Source: Daphnia carinata (taxonomy: Eukaryota > Arthropoda > Branchiopoda > Diplostraca > Daphniidae). From it: a stretch of DNA of 64,000 bases. The position numbers and the translations under genes are program-made. Position 1 is the first letter of the stretch. Each line of letters opens with the position of its first letter. Below the pieces are notes generated by a model. It saw only the letters and a program-made list of their open reading frames with translations. It had not been told where the DNA came from and did not search any database. Positions 11,607-29,089 of the stretch are shown one piece after another. The DNA is taken from the NCBI RefSeq assembly GCF_022539665.2, contig NC_081335.1:8060001-8124000 (forward strand), in the 5' to 3' direction.

Positions 11607-14600
11607 TGTGTTTGCCCACTCAATTGGTCTCTGGATTTCTCAGGGTAAGTGACTTCAGCCTTGCGTGTTCTCGATGGATTGCTAATGGAATTTTTTTTCT
11701 GCAGGAATCGATCAATGCGAAATCTCGATCACCTACGCGCATACGTTCACCGTAGAGAGTAGGTCACGGTCAAGAGACGACAAACTGTTTTTGGCGATTT
11801 CATGCTTTTTAGAGACTAACCGCGTTTAAATGATGTCGTCGGCTGTGCTTGGACGGAAGGTTTTGGTTTGCTCCCGATTTCACGTTCTAATGCGGACGAT
11901 GCGCCGTAAGCGGAAAGGCTATAGAGGTACACTCGTAACGAAGCGTGTTATGGGTCTTGAAGAAAATTGCACTAATTGACAACGACGTGCGGTTTTGTGG
12001 CAACCATGCAACAGCGTAATTTGCAGGGGAAATCCCGGTACGACCTAACTCTAAAAAGAACAATGAAAAACAAAGGAGCAAACGCACGGTTATATAACAT
12101 TACATTGTTGCAGAACAATCTCTATATTATTTCAAACATCTTTTTATGAACGCCTCAAGAACGAAGCTATAACCTTGGATGGGCGTGAGATTCAGAAACG
12201 CACAAGTACTTCGCCAAAAAAAGCTTCAAATAATCTGGAAAAATCGGGTTCTGTACTAGCATGTATGCAAATCAACGCGGAAGAATTGTCTATTTCTCTT
12301 TGCACCCACGCCCACATTTTTAACAAATGTGCAATCGTGTTTGTCACGGAAATCGAGTGTTATTACTATCAGGTAATTGTCCTTCGGTACACTTAAAATT
12401 CTTTTAGATTAAAATTAATATGGATGAACCGTCAAGGATTACCGTTACTTCCAATCATCAAAGCTCCATACCTCAAAATTAGGAAAGACACAGCAACGTA
12501 CTGGACATTTAAGTCAATTGCGCTTAATGTCATCCTTGACTTCATCATATATTCGGTATAGTTGGAATCATCCTTATTCAAATTTGTTTATTCAATTTCA
12601 TAACTTACCGTAAACGATTTCAAGATGGGGCAATTAAACACCTAAATTCACTGATGAAACTACTTCGCGTGGAACTTTTATATATTGGGCCGGCCTCTAA
12701 TGGAACCGGTGAAGGGAGAGGTGTGATCTCACGGAAGGTTTGTTGTCGACTGCGTTCCGTCAACCGCTCGAAAGCCAACCTAATTGTGTTCTCTTTGGCT
12801 CTTCAGGAGAAAATGATTGTGGCAAAGTGAGCATGACGACAAACACCGTTGGGGACGTACGCCCTACGGAATCAAATGGATATTTCACTTGGCCATCGAC
12901 GATTTCCAAGGCTTTAAAACAGATCCGGTTCGTGGTATAGTTTTCGATGTTTTTCTCCTTAATCGTTTCACCTTCTAATATGTCGTTATTTAATTCTATT
13001 TTTCGAAAGGCTCCAACGGTCAACTCCAACTTCATCTACCGGCCATAATTTGATGAAACTGAGTAGTGAAAACGCTAGTGAAAATGCATTAGACTATGTC
13101 CGTCTGGAGTGGGATGGCATTAACATCCAGCCACACGTTATTAGAGAGAAATGAAAGTTTTTGCGTATACTCGTCGCGGCTGTAAGTTTTCCAATTCGCT
13201 TCCGCCCAGTCTAGTTTCTTTACACTGACACAGTCCAGGTGTTTTTTTTTTTATTGGCAGATGTGCAATAAGGAAACAGCATAATGATGGTGATATTTCA
13301 ACACATCATTGTAGAAAGGAAGCCATTTCTAAATTTGTGACGGGTGAAATTGCTTTAACCAAGTCAAATAGAAAACAATCGATCCTTCCTTACGGATACA
13401 GCAGCTTTCGATGTTCGCGTGGGATATGCTTTTACTGTTTCTCCAGCGGTTAGTAAGTATCTAGTGTAGAAACGGTAGAATTAGAATTTAAAGTTAGTTT
13501 ACGTTTGTAACGATCTATGTTTGAAGATGATTGTACTATTTTGAATAGTTACGAAAGGTACACACGCAAAAAAAGGTGAATACCGGAATTTCCGTTCGTA
13601 TCTCAAGATTCTTTTTTTGTGTGTGTTGTGGATGGCGCTGAAAGGATTTGTATATGATAACCGAATATCCTCAACCTAGTTTTCTTGCAACTGATATGTT
13701 AAAAACGTTTTTTTTATGGTTCCTCCATGACCTAAATTCGTTTCCAGGAGGTGTGTATACATTTCACGTGTGAATCTGTTCTAATAATGGGGATTTCCAA
13801 CACGATTTTCTGAAGGGATTTTTCAGTGTTAGAGGAAGTGATGATCACTTAAGTGTCAAAGTCGAGGCTATTTCCGTGGTTTGTGGCAATGATTGATTCG
13901 GGTATTTCTCATTAATTATATTCCTATAGAGTATGGTCTGGAAGGGAAAGATGCAAATCCATCTTCCGTTAGACTGGAGCTTTGTATTTTCATCATCAAG
14001 TGAATGCAACTTTCTCTGGGCTCGGCTGATATTGCTAAACTGTTATGATACTCCAATGATTTCCACACGTAGTGCAGATGCAACAAGGAAATGTTGTGAA
14101 TGGTCACGAGTTTGTTTCTTGTGCCGGCACGGAAATCGCCTACACGCTCACACTTTTATTCACGCTGTTGTGAAATGTCATATGGCCGATGTAGCCATAA
14201 AAAACGTTTAATAAACTAATATGGGATATGGAATATTTAGAAAACGAAAGGTAAATAATAAGTCTACCGGCATTTTCCCGCTACTTTCTTTATGGCTACC
14301 CACAACATTTTCTCGCTAAAATGTGTGTGTTTTTGCATCATCGTTCTTTCATCACCATGTGGGAAAAAGTCTAAACACGTTTTTCAGAACACACAACCGA
14401 TTTTCTCATTTTTCGAATAAACACGTACCCCGAGAGATTACGAATTCGATATAATAAAACACTGGTCAACAAAAACATCGAATTTTTCTCGACAGCGTTG
14501 GCCATGGGATCGAGAGACGATTCTTATCGTTGAGTAAGGTCATTTAAAAATCAGTCTTGCCCCGTCGAACTTTTAGGTCTATTTACTTTTTAACCACAAC

Positions 14601-15902
14601 ATCCTTGTTTTGTGTTTTCCTTGACGTCATGAGAACTGATTTCAAGCATTTCGATTCATTCTCCTTTTTTTGGGTCAGAGTCATTTACTTTCAAACGAAG
14701 GCTCGTGTTCATTTCAGGCCCATTATCTGGATACAAAACAATAGTTCATTGATCTCGACTTTAAGAGCTTCACCAACAATACAAGTCGTATAAATAATGG
14801 ATGTAGTGCTCGGCCCCCACACGTATACAAATTAATATTAGTTATTTCTATTTTGATTTAGTAGGGCGTGAGACATAATACAGTTTTATCGTTCGTTAAA
14901 CTGAAATGACCTACCCCAAGTCAATGATGTCTCGTCATGGATTGTCACTATCGTCTGATCAACATTGGGGACTAAACTTTCTCTTTTGGATGCCTGCAGA
15001 ACATGCAACGATGCTTACTATACTCTGAAAGACCCCCATGTTCCAAGTTCTTTCCCCCTATAATCTACCTGAAACATCGTTCGTTTTTTTCCCCTATTGC
15101 ATCCTTATTGGCGTCGGTCCTTGGCACATCCTGTTCGTGATAAATTCGATGTGATTTGAAGCGTTTCGAAGATAAACTTGAAGATAAATACTGGGTTTTA
15201 AAAAAATGCGAAAAGAAAAGGTTTCCATGAGATGTCTTGACAATGAATAGAAAATTAAACATAAGGTGTTATTTTCTGGGTAGTAATCTCGTGTTGATTG
15301 TGCCAATTTAGCTAACCAATTTAGAGAAAACTGAAAATGAATTTTTCTGAATACGCTGGTTTTCTACTCATTAACAATAGATCCCGGGCTGGGTCAACAT
15401 TTCCATCAGCTGGGTGTTACTGGAGATGCAAGAGTTCTCGTTCATTTAAGAATGCCCGAAAAAGAAAGGCAGTTGCGAAAACCATAGCTTATATGACAAA
15501 AATGGATTTTATGCACGTTCATTATTTTTTTGATTCAGGGAAACGCGAATTTCACTTGTAAAAAAAAACTAAGACTTCCAAGAGTGAAACTTGGTGTAGC
15601 GTAATTTTAGCAGGAAAATGCGGGGGAAATAACATGCACAATAAACGACTCCGCCTTCGTGAATTAACAGGAATAAATTTTTTATTAGTTTTTAAATTAG
15701 TGTTTTTTACCTTTTTAGGATTTGAGTTTATGAACGCGCCGGTCAGGCGACGGTCTTCTGCTAGAGCAGACGCAAGTCTTTGGTTTTCGTACTCGCGTGC
15801 ACAGGCAGGCGGGATTCCCAACAGTGTGCACAACGATATATTTAAATTTTTCTTTAATCTTAAATTTTGGTGTTTCCTAACCAAAAGATTTGTTCTAAAA
15901 AA
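11607..15902. other. gene-poor region between GPR155 and HSPA14
   Basis: About 4.3 kb with the GPR155 5' flank at the left and the HSPA14 promoter at the right. I see no intact gene. A clean + strand intron-like signal lies at 11645-11704, and possible decayed exons at about 12810-13155; both are listed on their own. Short frames at 13916-14211, 15337-15561 and 15552-15966 occur on both strands with no splice or motif support and are not called. Confidence 0.55.
12812..13155 (+). pseudogene. possible decayed exon(s), unknown gene
   Basis: A pyrimidine-rich acceptor ending TCTTCAG near 12811 is followed by an open stretch with protein-like composition (ENDCGKVSM..NGYFTWPSTIS). It runs into a TAG near 12940. 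The same frame reopens to about 13040, and a shifted frame (SSENASENALDYVRLEW) continues to a stop near 13155. Cys and YFTWP-type spacing faintly recalls extracellular parts of adhesion receptors, but this is too weak to name. Stops and frame changes suggest a relic; a real gene with unseen short introns is the alternative. Confidence 0.2.
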
Positions 15903-17968
15903 ATGTCGGCATATTTTGGCCTTCACGTCGGGCGTACCAACTCTTGCGTGGCCGTCTGCAAGGTAAGTTGCAATTCGGAAAAAATTCTTTCCATGTTGAT
16001 ATAGTGACTACTCTTTTCTACAGGATAGTAAATCTGATGTCGTAGCTAACGATGCCGGTGATCGTGTCACGCCATCCATCGTCTCATTCTCTTCTGAAGA
16101 GATAGTAAGTTCAAATAATAATGATGGAAACAATTTCCCATTTTCACATCTTACTAATCAATGCATTACAGGCTGTTGGTCTGCCTGCCAAGCAAGGTCT
16201 TTTTAGAAATATGTCTAACAGTGTAGTCAAATGCAAAGAACTTCTATGCTGGAATGGAGAAGAAGATGAATTGGCCAAACTCCAGTCCACATCTGTCTGC
16301 CCAGTTATCGTAAAAAACAAGAAGTTGTTATATGAAGTAGAGGTAGATGAAAAGAAGAAGTTCTTTTCTCCGGAAGATGTCTTAGTTCATATTTACAAAA
16401 AATTATATGGTAAGTCACTGTAAAAATTTCCCACAGAAAAGATTAATACTACTTTTTAATTTTCAGATATTGCTATTCACCATTCTAATGTGGATGAGGA
16501 ATCCATGAAAGCAGTAGTGAGTGTACCACTTTCTTTTACTTCTGAACAGAGAAAAGCTGTGTGGAAGGCTGCCGAAAAAGCCGGTTTCAACATATTGCAA
16601 GTTATAAGCGAACCTGCCGCTTCACTACTAGCCTACGGAATTGGACAGTCCAACAAACACGAAACTCTGTACGTATTTACCTTAAGAAAATTGCCATTAA
16701 TCTTTGGATTAGTTATTTATTTATTTTTTCACACAAAAAGTTGCTGCTTGGTGTACCGCTGTGGTGGAGCGACGCTGGATGTCTCTGTGGTTAATGTTCG
16801 TGGAGGCATGTACACCATTGTCTCGTCATTGCACAGAAAGCAAGGGGGTGACAAGTTCACGGCTCTTGTAGCCAATTACCTTGCTGACGAGTTTCAAAAG
16901 TAACCTTCTTAAGTTTATATTTTTAATGCCAAAATAACTGACCCATTTATAACATAGTAAATGGAAATTGGACCCTCGAGAGAGCAAACGATCCATGTTC
17001 AAATTGATGGGTGCTGCAGAAGAGTGCAAACATGTACTATCGACGTTGAACACTGCCCATTGTTTTGTTGAATCGCTTCACGAAGGAGTTGATCTTAGTG
17101 CCAATGTGTCTCGGGCTAGAATAGACATGCTTATTACTCAACTTTTCCCAGAATACATTGGACCTATTTCTGAAGCATTGACACAGGCTGGCCTGACTGC
17201 TGCCGATGTACACAAGGTAATTTGATTTCCCGCAGTACCGCAAAAGAACAGAATCAATCAATATTTCTACTAGGTAATTGTTTGTGGTGGAACGGCAAAA
17301 ATGCCCAGGCTGCAACAAGCTATTCAAGAAGCTCTGCCTAAAAGCGAGTTACTCTCCAATTTGACAGCTGATGAGGTGATTGCTGTCGGGTGCAGTAACC
17401 AAGCTGCCGTGATTGGAGAACCTTGGGATACGATTTGTCAACACAAGCAAGTCGCAGTGCCATCAATTAGTAAAAGCATTTCAGTGCGCGTAAGTTGAAA
17501 CATAAAGTTGTTTATCGTTTTAAATAACTTATTGCATTGGCAATGAATACCAGTGCGGAGACGAAGACGAGAGTCAAACAACGATGGTATTTTCTGCTCA
17601 AACGCCACTTTCGTCTCGCTTTTCTCTGCCTGTCCCACTAGGCAAGAAACATAATGTCGCCATTCTTGACGTCTTTGAAGAAACTGAACTTGTGGCAAAG
17701 GTAACATAGCATTTTACTTGTTTCTTTTCCAAGTTGATGTAGCAATAAATGTTTAATTTTGGCAGCTAACTTTAAACAACCTACCAGAAGCGCCCAGCGT
17801 GGCTGCCAATTTTCATCTTTCCAGGTTTAATAAGATGAAAAATTTTGCCCGTTTTCTGAGTTTAACAATTGTTTTTATTACAGTGACGGATCTCTGCACG
17901 TAACGCTAACGGAAAAAATCACAGGTGTCACGACAGCGGCGACCATTGGCACAACCATTGTGGCATGA
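15903..17968 (+). CDS. HSPA14: HSPA14-type Hsp70 (ribosome-associated Hsp70L1)
   Basis: Ten exons (15903-15962, 16024-16104, 16172-16409, 16467-16668, 16741-16899, 16958-17216, 17274-17489, 17554-17700, 17766-17824, 17884-17968) join in frame to 501 residues, matching HSPA14 (human 509) and shorter than canonical Hsp70 (~640). The family works with the J-protein MPP11 at the ribosome exit to help new chains fold. Visible blocks: HVGRTSCVAVCKD (phosphate-1 loop), VANDAGDRVTPSIVSF, AKQ, EPAASLLAYGIGQ, a phosphate-2 strand CGGATLDVSVV, NVSRARID and VCGGTAKMPRLQQ (adenosine pocket). The phosphate loop has RTSC instead of TTYS, as in HSPA14. Exon 5 uses a weak acceptor (CACAAAAAG) but is required for frame. 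A likely polyadenylation signal follows at 18065. Confidence 0.93.
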
Positions 17969-18064
17969 CTAAACAAAAGGTGAGGAACAGGTTGAAACAT
18001 TGAAATCATAAGGCTCGAGGATAATTGCAACACAGTTGACTACTGAATCCTATCACATTCGATC

Positions 18065-18070
18065 AATAAA
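18065..18070 (+). terminator. AATAAA polyadenylation signal of HSPA14
   Basis: AATAAA lies 97 bp after the HSPA14 stop codon, 32 bp before the end of the convergent deubiquitinase coding region. Confidence 0.5.
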
Positions 18071-18101
18071 CAAAAGAAAACGCATTTGATGATTGGAACG
18101 C

Positions 18102-20219
18102 TCATTCGTCTGGTGACTGGTGGATGTAAAAATAAACATAAGCTGGATCTCCGTCAACTGATTGGATATCATCCGCTAGAGATACAGTTAGGATCGACAT
18201 ATCATTGTAGCAACGCCATTCGCCGTCTTCACAATATACGTGCGAAACATAGTGACCTGAGAAGACAAAAATACATCGCAATTTCGCGGGCACATTAGAG
18301 AAATATAATTAATACCAAAATTTTTTGTTTCGCCAATGTGAACAATCTGGGCAGTTAGGGCATACTGACTGGGCAGGACATCTTCGGTATTTTCCATGAA
18401 CCGCCGAACATCCAGTACTCGGGGCGGGACGACATGTTTGGCAAGCTTTGCATCTTTTGAAAAGCGGTTTACCGACATAATCAGCTTGCTGTAAATAGAA
18501 ATTAAGATCAAAGACCCTTGAGAAAATTATTAATAGCAAATAAACCTTGGCAGTGTTCTGAATTTCGAGCTTATTTTCATGCTGGTTGCTTTGCAATTAC
18601 TGCATGCCAGGTCACGTTCTTCTTCAGCCATGTAAGCTTCCAAACATTGCTCCAAGTTACACGAACTTTCGGAGAGTGGTAAGCAAATGGAAGTGTTTTT
18701 CTGGACGTTTTTCTTTTTCTTTCCACATCTTAGAAATTGCAAATGTAAATTTCGGCCAAGCGAGAGAACAAAATTGCAAGATTATTTACTTGGCGCAGTG
18801 GTATACTTCAATCATTTCACACTGGAAGTGTGATTCAACTGGATTTGCAGGTCCAGGCGGAAGCGCCCATTTCATCTGTTCGATGAGCCGTACAAGGAAT
18901 TCATTGGCATCTTGCTGTTCTCGAACTGAATAGCTCGGATGTAGCGTCCACAGATTTTCAACAAAATTCCTTCAGAAAATGAAGCAACATTATTTGTTGT
19001 TCGTTTTGCACAGTGTACATTCGCGTTACTCACTGGGTATTAACATTGACTGCATGAGACAGTCCCGTTTTCCGTGCATCTACAATTTTGGCAAATAAAA
19101 CACAAAAACATGGCAAATTTTCCACCTGTTGAAAAGCACTGACGAGATCGTCCGTAAATCCAGGTAAAGCAAATAAAACTTGAAGGATTGCGTTAACGTA
19201 GCACGTATTTCCGAAATTTCTAAGACTGCAAACAAGAATTGATTTAAAAATCATTTTCATATTAGATTTAAAAAACAACAATGGACATACCCGATTTCGT
19301 AAGGCAGAAAAGACTGTGATGACAAACTCCGGCTTCTCGTTATCACTGACGGGCCAGGTTGAGAGATGGCGAGGTTAGGTTCATCATGTAGTTCGTCAAG
19401 GTTCACAAGCTTGGGAATGTTGGATACTTGTTTATTTTCAACAAATGTTGGTGAGCGGGCGGTTTGATTGACTCGATTATTTCCACCATAAAAGGACTTA
19501 ACAGGAAAAGACTGAGTACTAGATTCCATTGCAAGATCCAGTGCTTTTTTATTTTCCTGCTGTTGCTTCTGGGTACTGGTAGGTGAAGCTCGTTTTCGAG
19601 AATTTTTAACATTTGTCAGCTCATTTTCAATCAGTGGTTTAGATTTCTTCCTACTGGTGTGAGTTTTTTGAGCACTATAGGTCCAACAACTGGGTTTGTT
19701 AGCTTCTAGATCAATAGGATCTTCAAACAATGCAACAACAGGCTCAACAGCCTGTGTGGGGCAAGCTTCTTTTAAATTTAGGTTTGCTGGTTTAGCTAAT
19801 GGCTGTACATCAGGGAAAGGTTCAATGCAGGTGTTTGCCATCCTTTATCAAAAAAACAAAAAAATTTTCAATGATTGTTGAGAATGCTATTATGTTAAGC
19901 AAAGATGGTTAAACCCAAGTTTTTTTTGAAATTGTTCTGTATCTTCTCTGCTATCATCATGGCTAGATGTAGATCCCAAGTTATAAAGCCGTGGATTTGG
20001 TAACCAAAAGCTAACACTATTACGTTCTTGATGAGGCAGATGTTTATCTCCTTTAGACCTAAAGAACATATTAAAGAAAATAAACTTTATTGGGTTTCAT
20101 AAAGATTCACATATGAATGCTTACAATGATGCTTGGCTTATGTTCCTTTTAAGATTATCGAACAAAATTTCACTCCTTTCCTTCGGATTCTTTTGAAAAG
20201 AGGAAACGTATCCTGGCAT
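18102..20219 (-). CDS. ubiquitin-specific protease (peptidase C19), USP37-like
   Basis: Eight exons (20219-20125, 20058-19915, 19842-19291, 19225-19034, 18969-18790, 18728-18546, 18488-18316, 18256-18102) join in frame to 557 residues. It cleaves ubiquitin from proteins. The Cys box NFGNTCYVNAILQ carries the nucleophile at about residue 272; REQQDANEF follows as the QDA/E-F motif; two CxxC pairs (HCAKCG and CSNCK) form the zinc ribbon; the His box GHYVSHVY has the catalytic His at about 508 and YND comes after. The first ~260 residues are hydrophilic, rich in Ser/Lys and without a known fold. The catalytic core is compact, without the large insertions of USP1 or USP37. Subfamily is uncertain: it resembles USP37/26/29 most but USP1 is possible. 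The ATG at 20219 was chosen because exons 1 and 2 join in phase to the long exon, where a later ATG (19841) also exists. Confidence 0.88.
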
Positions 20220-20438
20220 TTCATGAAGACATGGAAATTGAATTCAAAAAGCACATGTAGTGAAGACTGCTCGCTGCCAAATAATGACTGAAACAACACA
20301 GCGTTGCGGGATTATATACACCACTAAAGTTTTCCTCTTTTCTTACAAAATGTAAACTGCAGTTTCAATTAAATAGAGAAAGATTAGAATAAGAAGAATG
20401 AAAAAATGAAAATAAAAAGAACAACATATAACTTTACA

Positions 20439-20461
20439 TATCGATGAACTTTGTATCGATT
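20439..20461. promoter_or_regulatory. two DRE-like (TATCGAT) motifs in the shared USP/MNK promoter region
   Basis: TATCGATG at 20439-20446 and TATCGATT at 20454-20461 are each one base from the arthropod DNA-replication-related element TATCGATA bound by DREF, common in housekeeping promoters. They lie 220-240 bp upstream of the USP start and just before the presumed first non-coding exon of MNK, so they could serve both directions. Confidence 0.4.
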
Positions 20462-20489
20462 TTTCCTGCAATTGTTAAGTCACGTATAG

Positions 20490-20571
20490 AGCCGCTGCTT
20501 CTTTGTAAACGGCTTAGCAGTGGCCAGAGTAGGAGAATCGGCGGTGGCGTGATCGGGCGAGTCTGCAAGGT
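20490..20571 (+). other. putative non-coding first exon of MNK isoform A
   Basis: A GC-rich stretch ends in CTGCAAG followed by the donor GTGAGTG near 20572. A matching acceptor TGTTTCCAG ends near 22150, about 95 bp before the isoform A start codon. The pair would give a 5' UTR intron of about 1.6 kb. The transcription start is not visible. Confidence 0.35.
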
Positions 20572-22244
20572 GAGTGTTATTATTGTTATCACAACTGTTT
20601 TCTGTCAACAAAAACAACCTTAATTGTTGGCAACAGATAGCCTAAGGGGGTAGGAACGCATTTGGCCAGTTGTCATTAACTGATTTGATAACATTTGCAT
20701 CTATTTCATTGATGGAATAGACATTGGCGTCGGTGCTGGAGGGACGCTTTTTCTGTAAACAAAGAGATCCTGACAAGTCTGCGCACAAGGCCCAGCATAT
20801 TCGCTATCGGGAATAAAATGTTGTTCAGGGGACAATGTCTGTGTGACATTTTAGCCTAGGTGTATCCCTAGTTAGTTGAAGGTTCATTGGCTCCTTTTGG
20901 CTTTCTTTTTTCCCTTTAACTGAAACTAGAATAGTCTTTTTTCCGGTTTTTTATGGGGTTCTCCCGTAATTCGCAAAGGCCGACTAGGATTCTCGCTTGT
21001 CGCGTTGTTGCAATAGTAATGAAGCCTTGCAAATAGTATCTATCATACTAAGTATTCATTTGTTTTTCTTTTGCGTTCGGTAGGTACTAGTAGTGAAATT
21101 AGGCTTCGCATGGTCATTGACTCTCATTTGGGTAAATTCAAACGCCTCACCTATCAAGTTCTCACGGAGATTCGTGTCTCAGGTGGGTTCGCCAATGTAA
21201 GGTGTGCAGCACACGAAACGGGAGACAAGTAATAAAAAATAATAAAATTAAAAACAAAAAAGAGAAACAAAAGCCGTGACCCATATTACGGTCATTCGTC
21301 TGATACATAGCCGGTGTCGCATGTGTCTTGTTAAGCCTTTGCCTTCTTCTCCGTCTTGGGCGTTATGCAGAGGTTACTTTCAACGACTGTTAGATGGCGT
21401 TGCGAATGTTTAGGAATTTACGCAGCAGAGCCGGCCGGGACAACGCGTTCTCGATTGTTCCCGTTTCGACTCGCACTTTCAGAAGCTATTATTGTTGTGG
21501 TTTTTTGCCCCTTGGGTTACTGACAAGAATGTCCGAAGATTATACAATCAAAACAAATATATGATCTCGGGTTAAAAGGGAGAAAGTAGATGACATCCAT
21601 GTATATAGAACCGTGATTGCCATACTAATCTCTTACGAATTTCGCAACGACGAATGGCGTCTTAGACTGCGACTGTATGAGAGAATGGGAAGTGCATAGT
21701 CCCGATGAACCGAGTTCAGTGTTTATATCAACAAAGATCGAGGCCATTGGTTTGCGCTATCAGATAGCCTCAAAATTGACATATTCAATCTGCGGAAGAT
21801 TTGATTTGAAACTGTAATCATTCAAAAATGCCGAGTGGGAATGGGCTTTTCTAGGAAATGTCCACGTTTTGACGCGTAGTTGGCTATTTGTCGTGACAAT
21901 ACAGACACGAAGACAGCAGTGGTAAAGACACTTCTGAATTGAACCGAAACCAAGACTGGTGTGCAAAACCGGTCAGGTTGACCTTCTGAGATTCCATTTA
22001 AAATGTTTCAATGTGCAACATTAAACCCCTTTCTCCGGTTGCACATTATTCTTCGGGGGGTGCTCTTGAGGGCTTTTTTCTTTAAATTATTGAAAGAAAA
22101 CTAAAAGCGAAAAGAACAATAAAACTCCATTGTTTTCGATCTGTTTCCAGGGATCAGGCGTGTGTTGATCCAAGTTGCTGCTGCCGACTCGCAGATTCAA
22201 AAGAAAAACGCTTTTTGTTTTGAAAGCGAGCAAAATCCGGAAAT

Positions 22245-27757
<5,513 letters not shown>

Positions 27758-29089
27758 ACGACAAACTTCGACTGTCCCACCTTGTCTACAAAAACCATGA
27801 TAATTTTGCGTATGACTTCTCTCCCTCCCACTCCCGTCTCTTACCAATGTTTCAGTTATTTCTTTTTTTTTCCGTCTATTGCTTCCATCACCCACAAAAA
27901 CTAAACAAAAAAAAATAACTACTTTTGTAAATACTTTGTAAATATGAAAAAACAACAAAAAAAAACTTTAAGTGAGCTTTTTTAGTTTGACCGTTTTTCC
28001 ACATGGTATATATCGTTTGGCGGAAAAAAGACAGAAAAAAAATCATTCTTAGTCCTCGTTTTTTACCGTCCAATTGAATGGAAACCACAAAATGCAAAAA
28101 TACTTCCTTTTCCCTCCCTTTCCCCTCGAGTGACTCAGGTTTCAATTGGCTCGGACGATAGGGGGGTTTAAAAAAATTGTGTATGATCGTTGGACATAGT
28201 TAATCTTTTAAACAATGGTAGATTGTAGGCTCAGCCATATTTTTCCGGTTTTTTTTTTTCTATTTTGATATCGGGTCATATTCAAATCCCCCTACCCCTT
28301 CCCGCCTACCTTTTGGTGTTGGTCTGGTGCGATTTCCGACTTTTTCTTTGCCGACAGTTACGTTGTTTATTACAGCCATTTCTTATTTTTCTCTATTTTT
28401 GGGTAAAAAAAAATTCATATATGATATTTTAATCACGTTTTGTTTCCCGGTTTATTCTGTGTGACTGTCGAAAAAAGGCTGTTGTAAAAAACACGACATC
28501 AACGTGATATATCCACAAATGGGTGATTGGATTATAACGAACGCGGGAGTTTCGGGTTGGTTTATTTTAAATTTTCTTCAATCTTTTGAAAAAAAAACGA
28601 ATGTACGCTTGTCATAAGTGTGTGCATGTTGTTGTACACCTCCGAGTACAAAAGTGACTTAAAAGTTTTTCCATTGCATGGTGACCATCACGAGATGCGA
28701 AACGGAAGGTGTAAGATGTGATGATTCTTCCTCGAATTGGCATGTGCTATTAACATCTTTCTGTTGATGTCACGTATGATGATCATATGTTCCCCCCAGT
28801 TTCTCCATGTGTCCTTTTGGGAGAGGACACTACTGGTCTGAAATCGAGATCCTATTTAAAGCAACAAAAATGTAAAAAGACGTAAAAAAATACAATTGGA
28901 TTTCAAACGCAGTGTTTTTAAGTCTATTTACCTGGGATGTTGATAAATGCAATTGGGGCGAATTTCCTTCTGCGATCAATGCGAATTGTTTCACTCTAGA
29001 ACTACTACAACAAAGTAGCATTGGCTTTATTTTGGACACTGTCATCGTTCGACAAGGCGAGCTGGTGTAGAAAATCAATTTTCATAGCC
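27758..29089. other. MNK 3' untranslated region and intergenic spacer to ECM29
   Basis: T- and A-rich, with many short homopolymer runs and no coding signal. The left part probably is MNK 3' UTR. The last 250 bp should contain the ECM29 promoter, where I see no clear motif. Confidence 0.5.
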
